Assembly: GCF_001642995.1 (NCBI RefSeq)
Contig: NZ_LOHS01000084.1
Span: forward strand, 124,001 to 188,000
Direction of reading: 5' to 3'
Origin: Streptomyces jeddahensis
Lineage (GTDB): Bacteria > Actinomycetota > Actinomycetes > Streptomycetales > Streptomycetaceae
Length of the DNA stretch: 64,000 bases
Positions within the stretch are counted from its first letter, which is position 1; every line of letters starts with the position of its first letter. Shown in pieces: positions 36,058-43,881 of this stretch. The translations under genes and the position numbers were made by a program. Below the pieces are notes generated by a model, which saw nothing but the letters and a program-made list of their open reading frames with translations, was not told the DNA's origin and ran no database searches.

Positions 36058-37469
36058 CAGCACACCGGCTTTCCGCTCGACGGCGCCGTCCACTTTCCTC
36101 CTGACCCGCGCATGAAGAAGGTGCACTTGGAGTCGGTGGTTCCCTTACCGGCGACGTAGCCCAACGGGACGGTCAGGCCGCCGAAGCGTTCTCCGCGGAA
36201 CGTGTAGAGCTCCTTGACCAGTCCGGCCCGGCTGATGTCGTCCGCGCCGCGGGCCGCCTTCTCGAACACCTTCGCCGACGCCCATCCCTGTGCGGCCGCC
36301 GGCCCGGCTGCCCTGCCGCCTCCGTATTTCTTCCACGCGGCGTCGAACTCGCTGATGGCCGACGACGAGGCACCCGCGAAGGGGAACACGGGCATCGACG
36401 CCAGCGCATCGGACAGACCGGGCTTGGCCGCGGTGTCGGCCGCCACCGTGGCACCCGGCTGCAGGAACTGGGGGGTGAAGTTCTGCCGGCGGCACGACGA
36501 GGCGACCCTGGCCACCGTATTCGGGTCGCCCGTGACCATCAGCAACTCCACGCCCGCGTTGCGCGCCTGGATGCACTCGGCGGTGTAGTCGGGCTGCGTG
36601 AGCGAGATCTTCGCCTGATAGACCGGATCGAGGCCGAAACGCTCCGCCGCCCTCCCGTCGCCGAACACGTGGTTCCCGGCATGCGAGCACGCATCGCTCT
36701 CGGTACAGATCAGGCCGCCGATCTTCTTGCCCTTTCCGTACTTCGCGCCGATGTTCACCAGGCCGTCCATCGCGGTCGCCGAGGCGGGGCACTGACTGAA
36801 CATCATCGGGCTGTTGCTCCACAAGGTCGTCGAGCAGTCGCCGCCCACGACGGGCACCTTCTTCTTCTCGACGTAGCTCTTCCATGCGGCGAGCGTGTGG
36901 GTGGTGGTGAAGGAGGCGACGATGGCGACCGCCTTGCGCTCCTCGACCAACTCCTGCACCTGGCTGCGGCCCTTGGCGGCGTCGGCGCCGTCGTCCATGA
37001 CGATCACCTGCACCCTGCGGCCGTCGATGCCGCCCTTGGCGTTGACGGCCGCCGCCCAGGCCTGCAACGCACGTGGCCCCTGCGCGAAGGCAACCCCTCC
37101 GGGGCCGGAGTAGGTTCCGACGCTGCCGATGACGATGGTGGAACCGCCCTTGGTCTTACCGCCGTTGGATTCGCCGCCTGACGTGCCGGAACCCCCTGAC
37201 CGCCCGCCGTTCTCGTCCGACTCGCCGCCTCGCCCTCCGGTCGACCCGGATCCGCCGGAGTCGCCTGCCGCGGCCTCACCGGACGATCCGTCGGCCGCAC
37301 CGTCCGCACCCGGCAGGGTCTCGCCGGTGCCCTCTCCGGTCCCGGCCTGCCCGTTGCCGGCGGCGGCGCGGACGATGGTGTCGTGGTCCAGGCGCGTACC
37401 GCAGGCGGTGAGCACCAGGCTCAACACCGCCACGGCCGCGAGCGTGCTGTGGGTTCGGAGTGGGGTCAT
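36054..37469 (-). CDS. Liv-type (LivK-like) substrate-binding lipoprotein with long linker
   Basis: 471 residues. ATG 37469 has GGAGGAG upstream. A signal peptide ends at lipobox LVLTAC (about residue 21). About 75 residues of Gly/Ser/Glu linker are followed by a periplasmic-binding type I fold (IVIGSVGTYSGPGG, AFAQGPRALQAWAAAVNAKG). It is unusually rich in Cys (GGDCSTT, ICTESDACSH, AECIQARN, SSCRRQN, KCTFF, PVCW), implying several disulfides. It delivers an unknown ligand to the fused permease. It lies 77 bases after livF in the same operon. Confidence 0.88.
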   Translation of the reverse strand: MTPLRTHSTLAAVAVLSLVLTACGTRLDHDTIVRAAAGNGQAGTGEGTGETLPGADGAADGSSGEAAAGDSGGSGSTGGRGGESDENGGRSGGSGTSGGESNGGKTKGGSTIVIGSVGTYSGPGGVAFAQGPRALQAWAAAVNAKGGIDGRRVQVIVMDDGADAAKGRSQVQELVEERKAVAIVASFTTTHTLAAWKSYVEKKKVPVVGGDCSTTLWSNSPMMFSQCPASATAMDGLVNIGAKYGKGKKIGGLICTESDACSHAGNHVFGDGRAAERFGLDPVYQAKISLTQPDYTAECIQARNAGVELLMVTGDPNTVARVASSCRRQNFTPQFLQPGATVAADTAAKPGLSDALASMPVFPFAGASSSAISEFDAAWKKYGGGRAAGPAAAQGWASAKVFEKAARGADDISRAGLVKELYTFRGERFGGLTVPLGYVAGKGTTDSKCTFFMRGSGGKWTAPSSGKPVCW

Positions 37470-37546
37470 GGTCTCCTCCACGTGCGGTTGTCGGTGGTAC
37501 GGGTGCAGGTGCGGCTGCAGGTGCGGATCAGACGCCACTGTGGGCG

Positions 37547-38242
37547 TCACGCCCGTGCGCCCAGGTACTGCTCCATGAGCCGGGCGCCGTCGAGCTCGCC
37601 GGGCTCTCCCGCGAAGTCGATGCGTCCCCTGTTCATGAGATAGACGTAGTCCGCCAGCTCCAGTGCCCGGGTGACGTACTGCTCGACGAGCAGCAGGGCG
37701 CACCCCGAGGTGGCCAGCCTGCCGAGGAACTCGAAGATCTCGTCCACGACCACCGGGGCCAGGCCCATGGAGACCTCGTCGAGCAGGACGTAGGCGGGGT
37801 CGGTGACGTAAGCGCGCGCCACCGCGAGCATCTGCTGCTGACCGCCGCTCAGCGAACCGGCGGGCTGGCGGAGTTTCCGGCCCAGGATCGGGAAGGCGGA
37901 GACGGCCTTCTCGATCGCCTCGTCGACAGGGGTGCCGGCCGCCTGGATCAGGATGTTGTCCCGTACCGTCAGGTTGGGAAACACCCCGCGCCCCTCGGGC
38001 ACATGGCAGACACCGGCCCGGGCCAGGACGTGCGGGGGCTTGCCCGTAAGGTCGTGGCCGTCCAGGCGGAGCTCCCCGGTGGTGGGCGTGAGCAGCCCGG
38101 AGGCGACGCGCAGCAGTGTGGTCTTGCCTGCGCCGTTGGTGCCCAGCAGTGCCACCACCGACCGCGGCGGCACCCACAGCGCCACCTCGCGCAGGACGGG
38201 CGTGTCGCCGTAGCCGGCGCTGATGTCCAGCAGTTCGAGCAT
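37547..38242 (-). CDS. livF: Branched-chain-type ABC transporter ATPase (LivF)
   Basis: 231 residues. Walker A is LGTNGAGKTTLLRV, the signature GSLSGGQQQMLAVARA, Walker B YVLLDEVSMGLAP and the Q/H-loop LVEQYVTRAL. This is the second ATPase of HAAT-family importers. ATG 38242 shares one base with the livG stop (TGATG), indicating coupling. Amino-acid specificity is not supported; Liv-type importers also carry urea, amides and aromatic or steroid acids. Confidence 0.9.
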   Translation of the reverse strand: MLELLDISAGYGDTPVLREVALWVPPRSVVALLGTNGAGKTTLLRVASGLLTPTTGELRLDGHDLTGKPPHVLARAGVCHVPEGRGVFPNLTVRDNILIQAAGTPVDEAIEKAVSAFPILGRKLRQPAGSLSGGQQQMLAVARAYVTDPAYVLLDEVSMGLAPVVVDEIFEFLGRLATSGCALLLVEQYVTRALELADYVYLMNRGRIDFAGEPGELDGARLMEQYLGARA

Positions 38243-39180
38243 CACGCGGCCTCCGATCCCAGGTATGCGGCGCGTACGGTCTCGCTGGCGCGTACGTCCG
38301 CCGGGGTGCCCTCGAAGATCATCTGGCCGAAGTCCAGGACGTAGAGGAAGTCGCAGACGGACATGACCAGCGCCATGTCGTGCTCCACCAGCAGCACTCC
38401 GCAACCCCGTTCGGCCACCACCTGGGTCACGATCGCGCCGAACCGTTCAGTCTCCGCGGTGTCCAGACCGGACGACGGCTCGTCGAGCAGCAGCATCGAG
38501 AACCCGCCGGCCAGCACCCGGCCGAGGTCGACCAGGCGCCGCTGGCCGGTCGACAACGAGCCCGCCACGGCGCGGCGCAGGTCCCCGAGGCCGCACACCT
38601 CGAGCACCTCCTCGGTGGCCTGCCGCACCGCCTTCCGTTCGGCCGGGGGGCAGAGAAGCTGCCTGAGGGGGTTGCTGCGCGCCAGGCGCGCTTCGAGTCC
38701 GAGAGCGAGGTTCTGTTCCACGGTCAGTGAGTCGAACAGGTCCATCTGCTGGAAGGTCCGGCCGAGACCCGCCTGCGCGCGTGCCGAGGGCGGGCGGCCC
38801 GTTATGTCCTCCCCGAAGAGGTGGATCTCGCCCTCAGAGGGCCGCAGCAAGCCGGAGCAGGCATTGAACGTGGTCGTCTTTCCCGCCCCGTTGGGGCCGA
38901 TCAGGCCGGTGATCCGCCCGAGCGGCGCCTCGAAGGCCACCGAGTCCACAGCGGTGTTGCCGCCGAACCGGATCGTCAGGCCCTGGACCCGCAGACCGGG
39001 GGCTCCGCCGTGGCTCTTCGTGGTGCTTGCCTCACCGTGGTTGGCCGTGGTGCTTGTCTCGCCATGGCTCTTCACGGCACCTTCCTCGCCACGGCCTTCT
39101 GCGAAGCTCCCCTCGCCGCGGCCCTCTACGACGCTCCCCTCACCATCGCTCACCGCGAAGCTCCCCTCACCACCGCTCAT
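38242..39180 (-). CDS. livG: Branched-chain-type ABC transporter ATPase (LivG) with repeat N-terminus
   Basis: 312 residues. The first 60 are seven nonapeptide repeats (MSGGEGSFA, VSDGEGSVV, EGRGEGSFA, EGRGEEGAV, KSHGETSTT and so on), a hydrophilic extension not seen in LivG. The normal ATPase follows: LRVQGLTIRFGG, Walker A GPNGAGKTTTFN, signature GSLSTGQRRLVDLG and H-loop LLVEHDMALV. The signature reads STGQ, as in LivG. ATG 39180 overlaps the TGA of an 11-codon mini-ORF, and GAGGTGA lies upstream. Internal GTG starts could remove part of the repeat. Confidence 0.9.
   Translation of the reverse strand: MSGGEGSFAVSDGEGSVVEGRGEGSFAEGRGEEGAVKSHGETSTTANHGEASTTKSHGGAPGLRVQGLTIRFGGNTAVDSVAFEAPLGRITGLIGPNGAGKTTTFNACSGLLRPSEGEIHLFGEDITGRPPSARAQAGLGRTFQQMDLFDSLTVEQNLALGLEARLARSNPLRQLLCPPAERKAVRQATEEVLEVCGLGDLRRAVAGSLSTGQRRLVDLGRVLAGGFSMLLLDEPSSGLDTAETERFGAIVTQVVAERGCGVLLVEHDMALVMSVCDFLYVLDFGQMIFEGTPADVRASETVRAAYLGSEAA
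39004..39180 (-). repeat. 27-bp tandem repeats encoding the LivG N-terminus
   Basis: Six full units and a partial seventh of exactly 27 bp, consensus near GGCCGTGGCGAGGGGAGCTTCGC; a further imperfect copy lies upstream of the ATG (39181-39225). Each unit starts with an AGC/GGC codon and holds GGYGAG. Being a multiple of three it keeps the frame open. Confidence 0.85.
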
Positions 39181-39212
39181 CGCGAAGTCACCTCACCCTG
39201 CATATCGCTCAT
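39177..39212 (-). CDS. Eleven-codon coupled mini-ORF between livHM and livG
   Basis: ATG 39212 overlaps the livHM stop (ATGA) and its own TGA overlaps the livG ATG (ATGA). It encodes MSDMQGEVTSR. The sequence looks like one 27-bp repeat unit expanded and duplicated at the junction (CTTCGCGATGAGCG occurs at both ends). It may serve only to carry ribosomes across. Confidence 0.35.
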   Translation of the reverse strand: MSDMQGEVTSR

Positions 39213-41188
39213 CGCGAAGCCCCCCTCGTCAGGCCCGCGCCCAGCCGGACCCGCGCCGGCCCTGGCTCGGCGCGGCGCGCGCCTGTGGCGGCGGCGACCC
39301 TGAGCCGCTGGGCGGCCGGACCTTCCGAGCCGAGGCGCTCGCCGGCCCGGGACGCCGCCGGGGTCGCGGTGCCCGCTTCTCCGCCGCGCCGCCCCGCCGC
39401 CTGCGCTTCGCGGATGGCCACGGCGAGCGCACCGAGCCCGAACAGCACCGGCTGCCACGCCACGACCGTCGCGTTGGTGATGTACGCCGGTACGACCACC
39501 AGCCCCACCGCTGCGGCCACCGGGGCCGCCGAGCGCAGGCCGGAGCAGAGCACCAGGATCGCCAGCCAGGTCAGCGAGGCGTACGACGTGAACGGCACGC
39601 TGGTCGCGGACTGCCCCTGGGAGGCGTGGAGGGCTCCGGCGATCCCGGCGATGAACGCCGAGATGGCGAAGACGGTGACCCTGGTGACGTTCACGCCGAG
39701 CCCGAGCGTGGACAGCGTGGTCGGCGAGTCGGCCATGGCGCGCAGCAGCCGCCCCAGCCGACTGCGGCCGATGGTCGCGGCCAGCAGTGATCCGGCGACG
39801 GCGGCGGCGAGCAGCACGTAGTAGAAGGCGGTGTCGCCGGCGAGCAGGGCGGGCCGAGTCGCGGGTAGCGTGCCGGTCGCCCCGAACATCCACGTCGAGC
39901 CGTAGACGACCTTCTCGAGCAGCAACCCGAGACCGAAGGTGGCCAGGGCCAGATACAGCCCGGAGAGCCGGATCGCGGGTACGGCCACCAGCACACCGAC
40001 CGGCACCGCGACCGCGCCCGCCAGCACCACCGCGACCGCCCACGGCAGCCCAGCCCCGACCGCAAGGTGCGAGAAGGCCGAGGCGCCCACCGCGACCAGG
40101 GCGGCATGGGCCAGCGACACCTGGCCCGAGGTGCGTACCAGCAGGTGCAGCGAGGAGAAGACCAGCACGAACACCAACGCCGTCGAATACACCGGCAGTT
40201 TGGTGCCGGCCAGGAACGGGACCGCCACCGCCACCGCAACGGCGGCGACCGCCACCACACGCGCGGCGGTACGGGACATCAGCGGCGGCGACGGCGGCGC
40301 GGAGCGGTGTTCACCGACCTCCAGGAGCCTGCCGCGGCCCGCAAGCAGCAGCACGGCGAACAGGACCAGGAACGGCAGCGCCGGCGGCAGCCCGGACAGC
40401 ACCTCCGACTGCGACACCACCTTGGTGGCGAGGGCGGCCAGCACCCCGATGAGCAGTCCGCCCGCGTACGTGAGCGGGAGGCTGGAGAAGAAACCCACCG
40501 CCGCGGCGCCGTAGGCCTGCACGACCAGCAGCGTCAACAGCAGGGCGTCAAGACCGATTTGAGGGGCCAGCAACACGCCGGAGACCGCGGCGAACCAGCA
40601 TCCGATCAGCCAGGCCCAGGCCCGTACCGTGAACGCACTGGTGCCGCACAGCGCCAGCAGCGCCGGATCGTCCACGACGGCCCGCATCTTCACGCCCATG
40701 GGCGAGATCCGGAAGAACAGGAAGAACCCGAGCGCTCCCGCGGCGGCGACGGACGCGGAGATCAGCTGGTCGACACCCACGTTGATGCCGGCCAGCTCGA
40801 CGGTGTCGGTGGGCAGGAAGGCGGGGAAGTCCAGGCCGGAGCCGCCGTAGTGGGCGACCAGGGCCATGGTGAGGGCGAGTTGCAGACCGACCGTCGCCAC
40901 GATCTTCGTGGTCGGCGTGGAGCCCGCCAGGCCCCGGGTGACGCGTTCCATGACCAGCGCGATCACCGGCGGCACCACGACCACGGCGACGGCCAGCGCG
41001 ACGGGCCGGGGCAGCCCGCGCACGACGTGCAGCTCGTAGTACGCGAACGCGGCCACCGCGGCGATCGCACCGTGCGCGAAATTGAAGATGCCGGAGGTCT
41101 TGTACGTCAGCACCAGGCCCATCGCAGCCAGCCCGTACACCGAGCCGGTGGTGATACCGATGACGACGAAGGACAGCACATCGTTCAC
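39209..41188 (-). CDS. Fused LivH-LivM permease
   Basis: 659 residues. Residues 1-290 are LivH-like (VIGITTGSVYGLAAMGLVLT, TSGIFNFAHGAIAA). After a hinge near 290-310 (LLEVGEHRSAPPSPP), residues 310-600 are LivM-like (SLHLLVRTSGQVSLAHAALV, LATFGLGLLLE, STLGLGVNVTRV). A basic, Arg/Ala-rich cytoplasmic tail of about 60 residues ends the protein. Normally two proteins; here one chain supplies both halves of the channel. GTG 41188 overlaps the stop of the upstream membrane gene (GTGA), confirming the start. Confidence 0.9.
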   Translation of the reverse strand: MNDVLSFVVIGITTGSVYGLAAMGLVLTYKTSGIFNFAHGAIAAVAAFAYYELHVVRGLPRPVALAVAVVVVPPVIALVMERVTRGLAGSTPTTKIVATVGLQLALTMALVAHYGGSGLDFPAFLPTDTVELAGINVGVDQLISASVAAAGALGFFLFFRISPMGVKMRAVVDDPALLALCGTSAFTVRAWAWLIGCWFAAVSGVLLAPQIGLDALLLTLLVVQAYGAAAVGFFSSLPLTYAGGLLIGVLAALATKVVSQSEVLSGLPPALPFLVLFAVLLLAGRGRLLEVGEHRSAPPSPPLMSRTAARVVAVAAVAVAVAVPFLAGTKLPVYSTALVFVLVFSSLHLLVRTSGQVSLAHAALVAVGASAFSHLAVGAGLPWAVAVVLAGAVAVPVGVLVAVPAIRLSGLYLALATFGLGLLLEKVVYGSTWMFGATGTLPATRPALLAGDTAFYYVLLAAAVAGSLLAATIGRSRLGRLLRAMADSPTTLSTLGLGVNVTRVTVFAISAFIAGIAGALHASQGQSATSVPFTSYASLTWLAILVLCSGLRSAAPVAAAVGLVVVPAYITNATVVAWQPVLFGLGALAVAIREAQAAGRRGGEAGTATPAASRAGERLGSEGPAAQRLRVAAATGARRAEPGPARVRLGAGLTRGASR

Positions 41189-41646
41189 GCCGCACACACC
41201 CCGCACGGCTCACCGTCGTCGAGACCGGCCGGCGTCACGTCCTTGCCGGCCACCAGCGGGCAGTCCGGATGGTGCACCCGCGTCATCCCGGCTGCCCGCA
41301 CCAGCGGCAACGGGACGGTCGTGTCCGTCGGTCTGGTACACCGCGGTGGTCTCGCCGTACGCATCGGCTCCTGCGCATCCTCCTGCGGCGCGAGGGAGAT
41401 CAGCGCGACACGGCGCTCGCCCACCGCACGACGCAGCCTCAGCAGCCACAGGCACAGGCCGCCCGCCTCGATGGCGAACCCGGCGGCCCCGGCGTTCAGC
41501 CAGGCCGCCTGCCGGGTCGCCGACACCGTTCCACTGACGCCGAACCAGGCACCCGCGATCACGGCGAGCCCGATCAGGGTGGTGGCGCAGACCGTCAGGG
41601 CGTCGCCGTCGCGCCACGGTTCGGTGCGGCGGTCCGTGGCGTTCAC
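41185..41646 (-). CDS. Small two-helix membrane protein with Cys/His C-terminus
   Basis: 153 residues from GTG 41646, which overlaps the previous stop (GTGA). Two membrane helices (ALTVCATTLIGLAVIAGAWF and LNAGAAGFAIEAGGLCLWLL) are followed by a charged cytoplasmic region. The tail HHPDCPLVAGKDV..GEPCGVCAA has four to six potential metal ligands. The tail resembles a small zinc site. No family recognised. Its fixed place ahead of the permease suggests a structural or regulatory subunit. Confidence 0.75.
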   Translation of the reverse strand: MNATDRRTEPWRDGDALTVCATTLIGLAVIAGAWFGVSGTVSATRQAAWLNAGAAGFAIEAGGLCLWLLRLRRAVGERRVALISLAPQEDAQEPMRTARPPRCTRPTDTTVPLPLVRAAGMTRVHHPDCPLVAGKDVTPAGLDDGEPCGVCAA

Positions 41647-42122
41647 CGCGTGTCCTCGGCTGAGGGAGCGGGCTTGGGTGCGGTCGCGGGCACGGCACCG
41701 GCAGGGGCAGCGGTCGCGATGGCGGTGCGGCCGTGCTCGGCGGGTGCGGGTGCGGGTGCTGCGTAGGCTGCGGGAACAGGGGTACCAGCGGGAGCCCCGG
41801 TGGGCCCGAAAGCCCCGGGAGCTCCAGAGGCCCCGACGACCCGCCCGGCCTCGAACGTACCGAGCCCGTCCGCAGCGCGGAGCGCCTGCTCGATGCGGTC
41901 GAGTTTGCGCCACTCGTCACGCAGGTCGGCCGACAGCCACAGGGCGGTCGAGACGCCGAGCAGGAACAGCCCGCCGAAGCCGGCGCTGGCCAGATAGGGC
42001 AGTTGCTCGGCCGGGTACGGCGTGCCGCTCACCCCGTGCCAGCCGACGATCAGCGCTACGGCACCGCCCACACCGGTCGCCGCCGCGGTCAGCCGATCCC
42101 ACTGGCTGCGTACTCGGGTCAT
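41643..42122 (-). CDS. Small membrane protein with Ala/Pro-rich tail
   Basis: 159 residues. ATG 42122 forms an ATGA with the stop of the upstream secreted-protein gene; ATG 42131 is an alternative three codons earlier. Two membrane helices (TGVGGAVALIVGWHGV, and LASAGFGGLFLLGVSTALWL) resemble those of the next gene, with a similar GVSGT loop, so the two may be ancient duplicates. A short coiled region (DLRDEWRKLDRIEQAL) and an Ala/Pro tail follow. Unknown function. Confidence 0.75.
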   Translation of the reverse strand: MTRVRSQWDRLTAAATGVGGAVALIVGWHGVSGTPYPAEQLPYLASAGFGGLFLLGVSTALWLSADLRDEWRKLDRIEQALRAADGLGTFEAGRVVGASGAPGAFGPTGAPAGTPVPAAYAAPAPAPAEHGRTAIATAAPAGAVPATAPKPAPSAEDTR

Positions 42123-43444
42123 GAGGTCCATCGAGTCTTCACTCCCAACAGGCGCAGCAGGTTTCCGAAGGCGAACGTGGCCGCGGCGCCGAACGCGAGC
42201 ACGAGGAAGACGCCGGTCACCCCCATGTCGGCCGGGTTTCCGGCCAGACGCCATGCCGTCCGCGCATCGGGTGCGGGGGAGGCCTCGTCGGCGGCTTGGT
42301 CCGGCGGTGCGTCGGATCCCGTCGCCGGCTCTTCCTCCGGCGCGGGCGCCGAGTCGGCGGGCGCGTCATCGCCGCTCGTGGGCGGAGGTACCGCTGCGGG
42401 CGGCAGCGGCATCTCCACGTCGCCCGGCGGTGATTCGACCCGGTCGGCGGCGGCGAACGCCCGGCCGAAGACGTAGTGCAGCGTGTAGACAGCCCCCGAC
42501 TGAGGGTCCTTCTGCCGGGCGAGGACCTCGAGGCCGGCCGAGATCACGCCGTGTTCCGTGCGTTCCTCGCTGAGGTAGCGCACCCGTACTCCGGCAGCCG
42601 CGAGAGCCTCGGCCGGATCGGCCGGATCGGCCGGATCGCCGGGATCGGCCGGATTGCCCGCGTCAGGCAGGGGCACCGCCTGACCCGCCGCCCGTATCCC
42701 CTTCCGGGTGATCTCCACGACCTGCCCTGCGACTTCCGTGCGGCCGATGGTCAGCCGCGCATCGCGCACCAGCTTGCCGTCCGCGTCGACCGTGGCCGTA
42801 GCGGCGCTGAGGACCCGGCCGAGCCGCAGCACGCCGTTGACGGTGATCGGCTGGGTGTCCGCGGTGGCCGAGGCCTTGCCCACCCGCTTGGCCGGATCGA
42901 CGTCGGCCTGAGCGAGCGCGGTGGTGGACGCCGAAGCGGCGTCCTGCCCCAGGCGTGTCTGCGCCTTCGCCCGCGTGGAGTTCTTCGTGCTGTGCGAGGT
43001 GAGAGTGAGGCCCTGCTGCCCGGCGTCGGACTTCTCCTCGGACGGGTACCGGGAGGACGCGTACGCCGGGTATCCGGGGAACTTCTGACCGGTCTGGCTG
43101 CCGAGCAGTGCGGGCGCGGAGACGATCGTCTCGCCGGGATACGGGTTGCCGGCGAACCCGGACGACTCCCCGACACCGGAGTTGACGCAGGCCTGTGCGG
43201 CTGGGATCGCCGCGCCCGACGGGGCCTGCAGCGCCGTGTTGTCGCTGGCGCTCACCATCACCTGCAGGCCCTGCGCGCTCGCCACCACCGGGCAGTCCGA
43301 CTCGCCTGACTCGGCCGGCTCCGCCGCCGTGGCCGCTCCGGGCAGGCACGTCAGCAGGGCGGCCGTGCCCATCCCGGCGAACGCGGAGGCACGCGAGGAG
43401 AAGGAACGGGCCGGCTTCTTGACCGGCTTCTTGGACAGGGACAT
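42119..43444 (-). CDS. Secreted protein with C-terminal membrane anchor (choice-of-anchor type)
   Basis: 441 residues. ATG 43444 has GGAG seven bases upstream; 43450 and 43477 are weaker. The signal peptide is Lys/Arg-rich, then AGMGTAALLTCLPGAATAA. The extracellular body has an N-terminal segment with a Cys pair and Gly/Ser stretches (SGVGESSGFAGNPYPGE), a beta-rich middle with LRLGRVLSAATATVDADGKL, and YTLHYVFGRAFAAAD. An acidic Pro/Asp linker and a final helix (GVFLVLAFGAAATFAFGNLL) close with a short basic tail. It is the first gene of the operon and may be a wall-facing component of the transporter. No enzyme motif. Confidence 0.8.
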   Translation of the reverse strand: MSLSKKPVKKPARSFSSRASAFAGMGTAALLTCLPGAATAAEPAESGESDCPVVASAQGLQVMVSASDNTALQAPSGAAIPAAQACVNSGVGESSGFAGNPYPGETIVSAPALLGSQTGQKFPGYPAYASSRYPSEEKSDAGQQGLTLTSHSTKNSTRAKAQTRLGQDAASASTTALAQADVDPAKRVGKASATADTQPITVNGVLRLGRVLSAATATVDADGKLVRDARLTIGRTEVAGQVVEITRKGIRAAGQAVPLPDAGNPADPGDPADPADPAEALAAAGVRVRYLSEERTEHGVISAGLEVLARQKDPQSGAVYTLHYVFGRAFAAADRVESPPGDVEMPLPPAAVPPPTSGDDAPADSAPAPEEEPATGSDAPPDQAADEASPAPDARTAWRLAGNPADMGVTGVFLVLAFGAAATFAFGNLLRLLGVKTRWTS

Positions 43445-43531
43445 GGACATGCTCCACCCCGGGATCGACGACGTCATCGAGGACGTCGTTCAGACGGTGA
43501 CGCGACCTTGGGGGGAGGCATGTCCCACCCT

Positions 43532-43552
43532 CGTCTGACGCATCGTCAGACG
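43532..43552. promoter_or_regulatory. 21-bp perfect palindrome in the operon/IclR divergent region
   Basis: CGTCTGACG-CAT-CGTCAGACG: 9-bp arms, 3-nt centre, 88 bases before the first operon gene. A second inverted repeat, TCCCGGTGAG/CTCACCGGGA, lies at 43573-43609. The 437-base gap (43445-43881) holds nothing coding. The palindrome is the best candidate operator for the adjacent IclR protein, or a 5'-UTR attenuator. Confidence 0.5.
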
Positions 43553-43881
43553 GAAGCCCGGATCCCGGTGAATCCCGGTGAGCGGTCTCCCCGTTCCCAC
43601 TCACCGGGACACGCTCTGGACGCCGAACCGACCAGGGCCGGCGCAGAGCGGCTTCGGGTCGCGACGCAAGGTCGCCGGACGCAAGGTCGCCGGGGCGCGG
43701 TTATGCGCGGTTACCTCTGGTATTGCTACGAATCGTGAGGCCTCTGACGCGTGACAGCGTCTGCCACTTCAGCCCGGGAGGGCCGCCGGGCTGTCCTGGC
43801 TCTTCCCCTCTCGGCCGAAGCCTGACATACCGGCAGACAGGCGCAGGGTTCTCGGCGTCAGTGACCAGGCGGAGGTGGAAC

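Noticed and set aside
36054-41188. Naming the operon a leucine/isoleucine/valine importer
   Set aside because: The fold is Liv-type, but the Cys-rich binding protein, permease fusion and wall hydrolase do not match amino-acid uptake loci.
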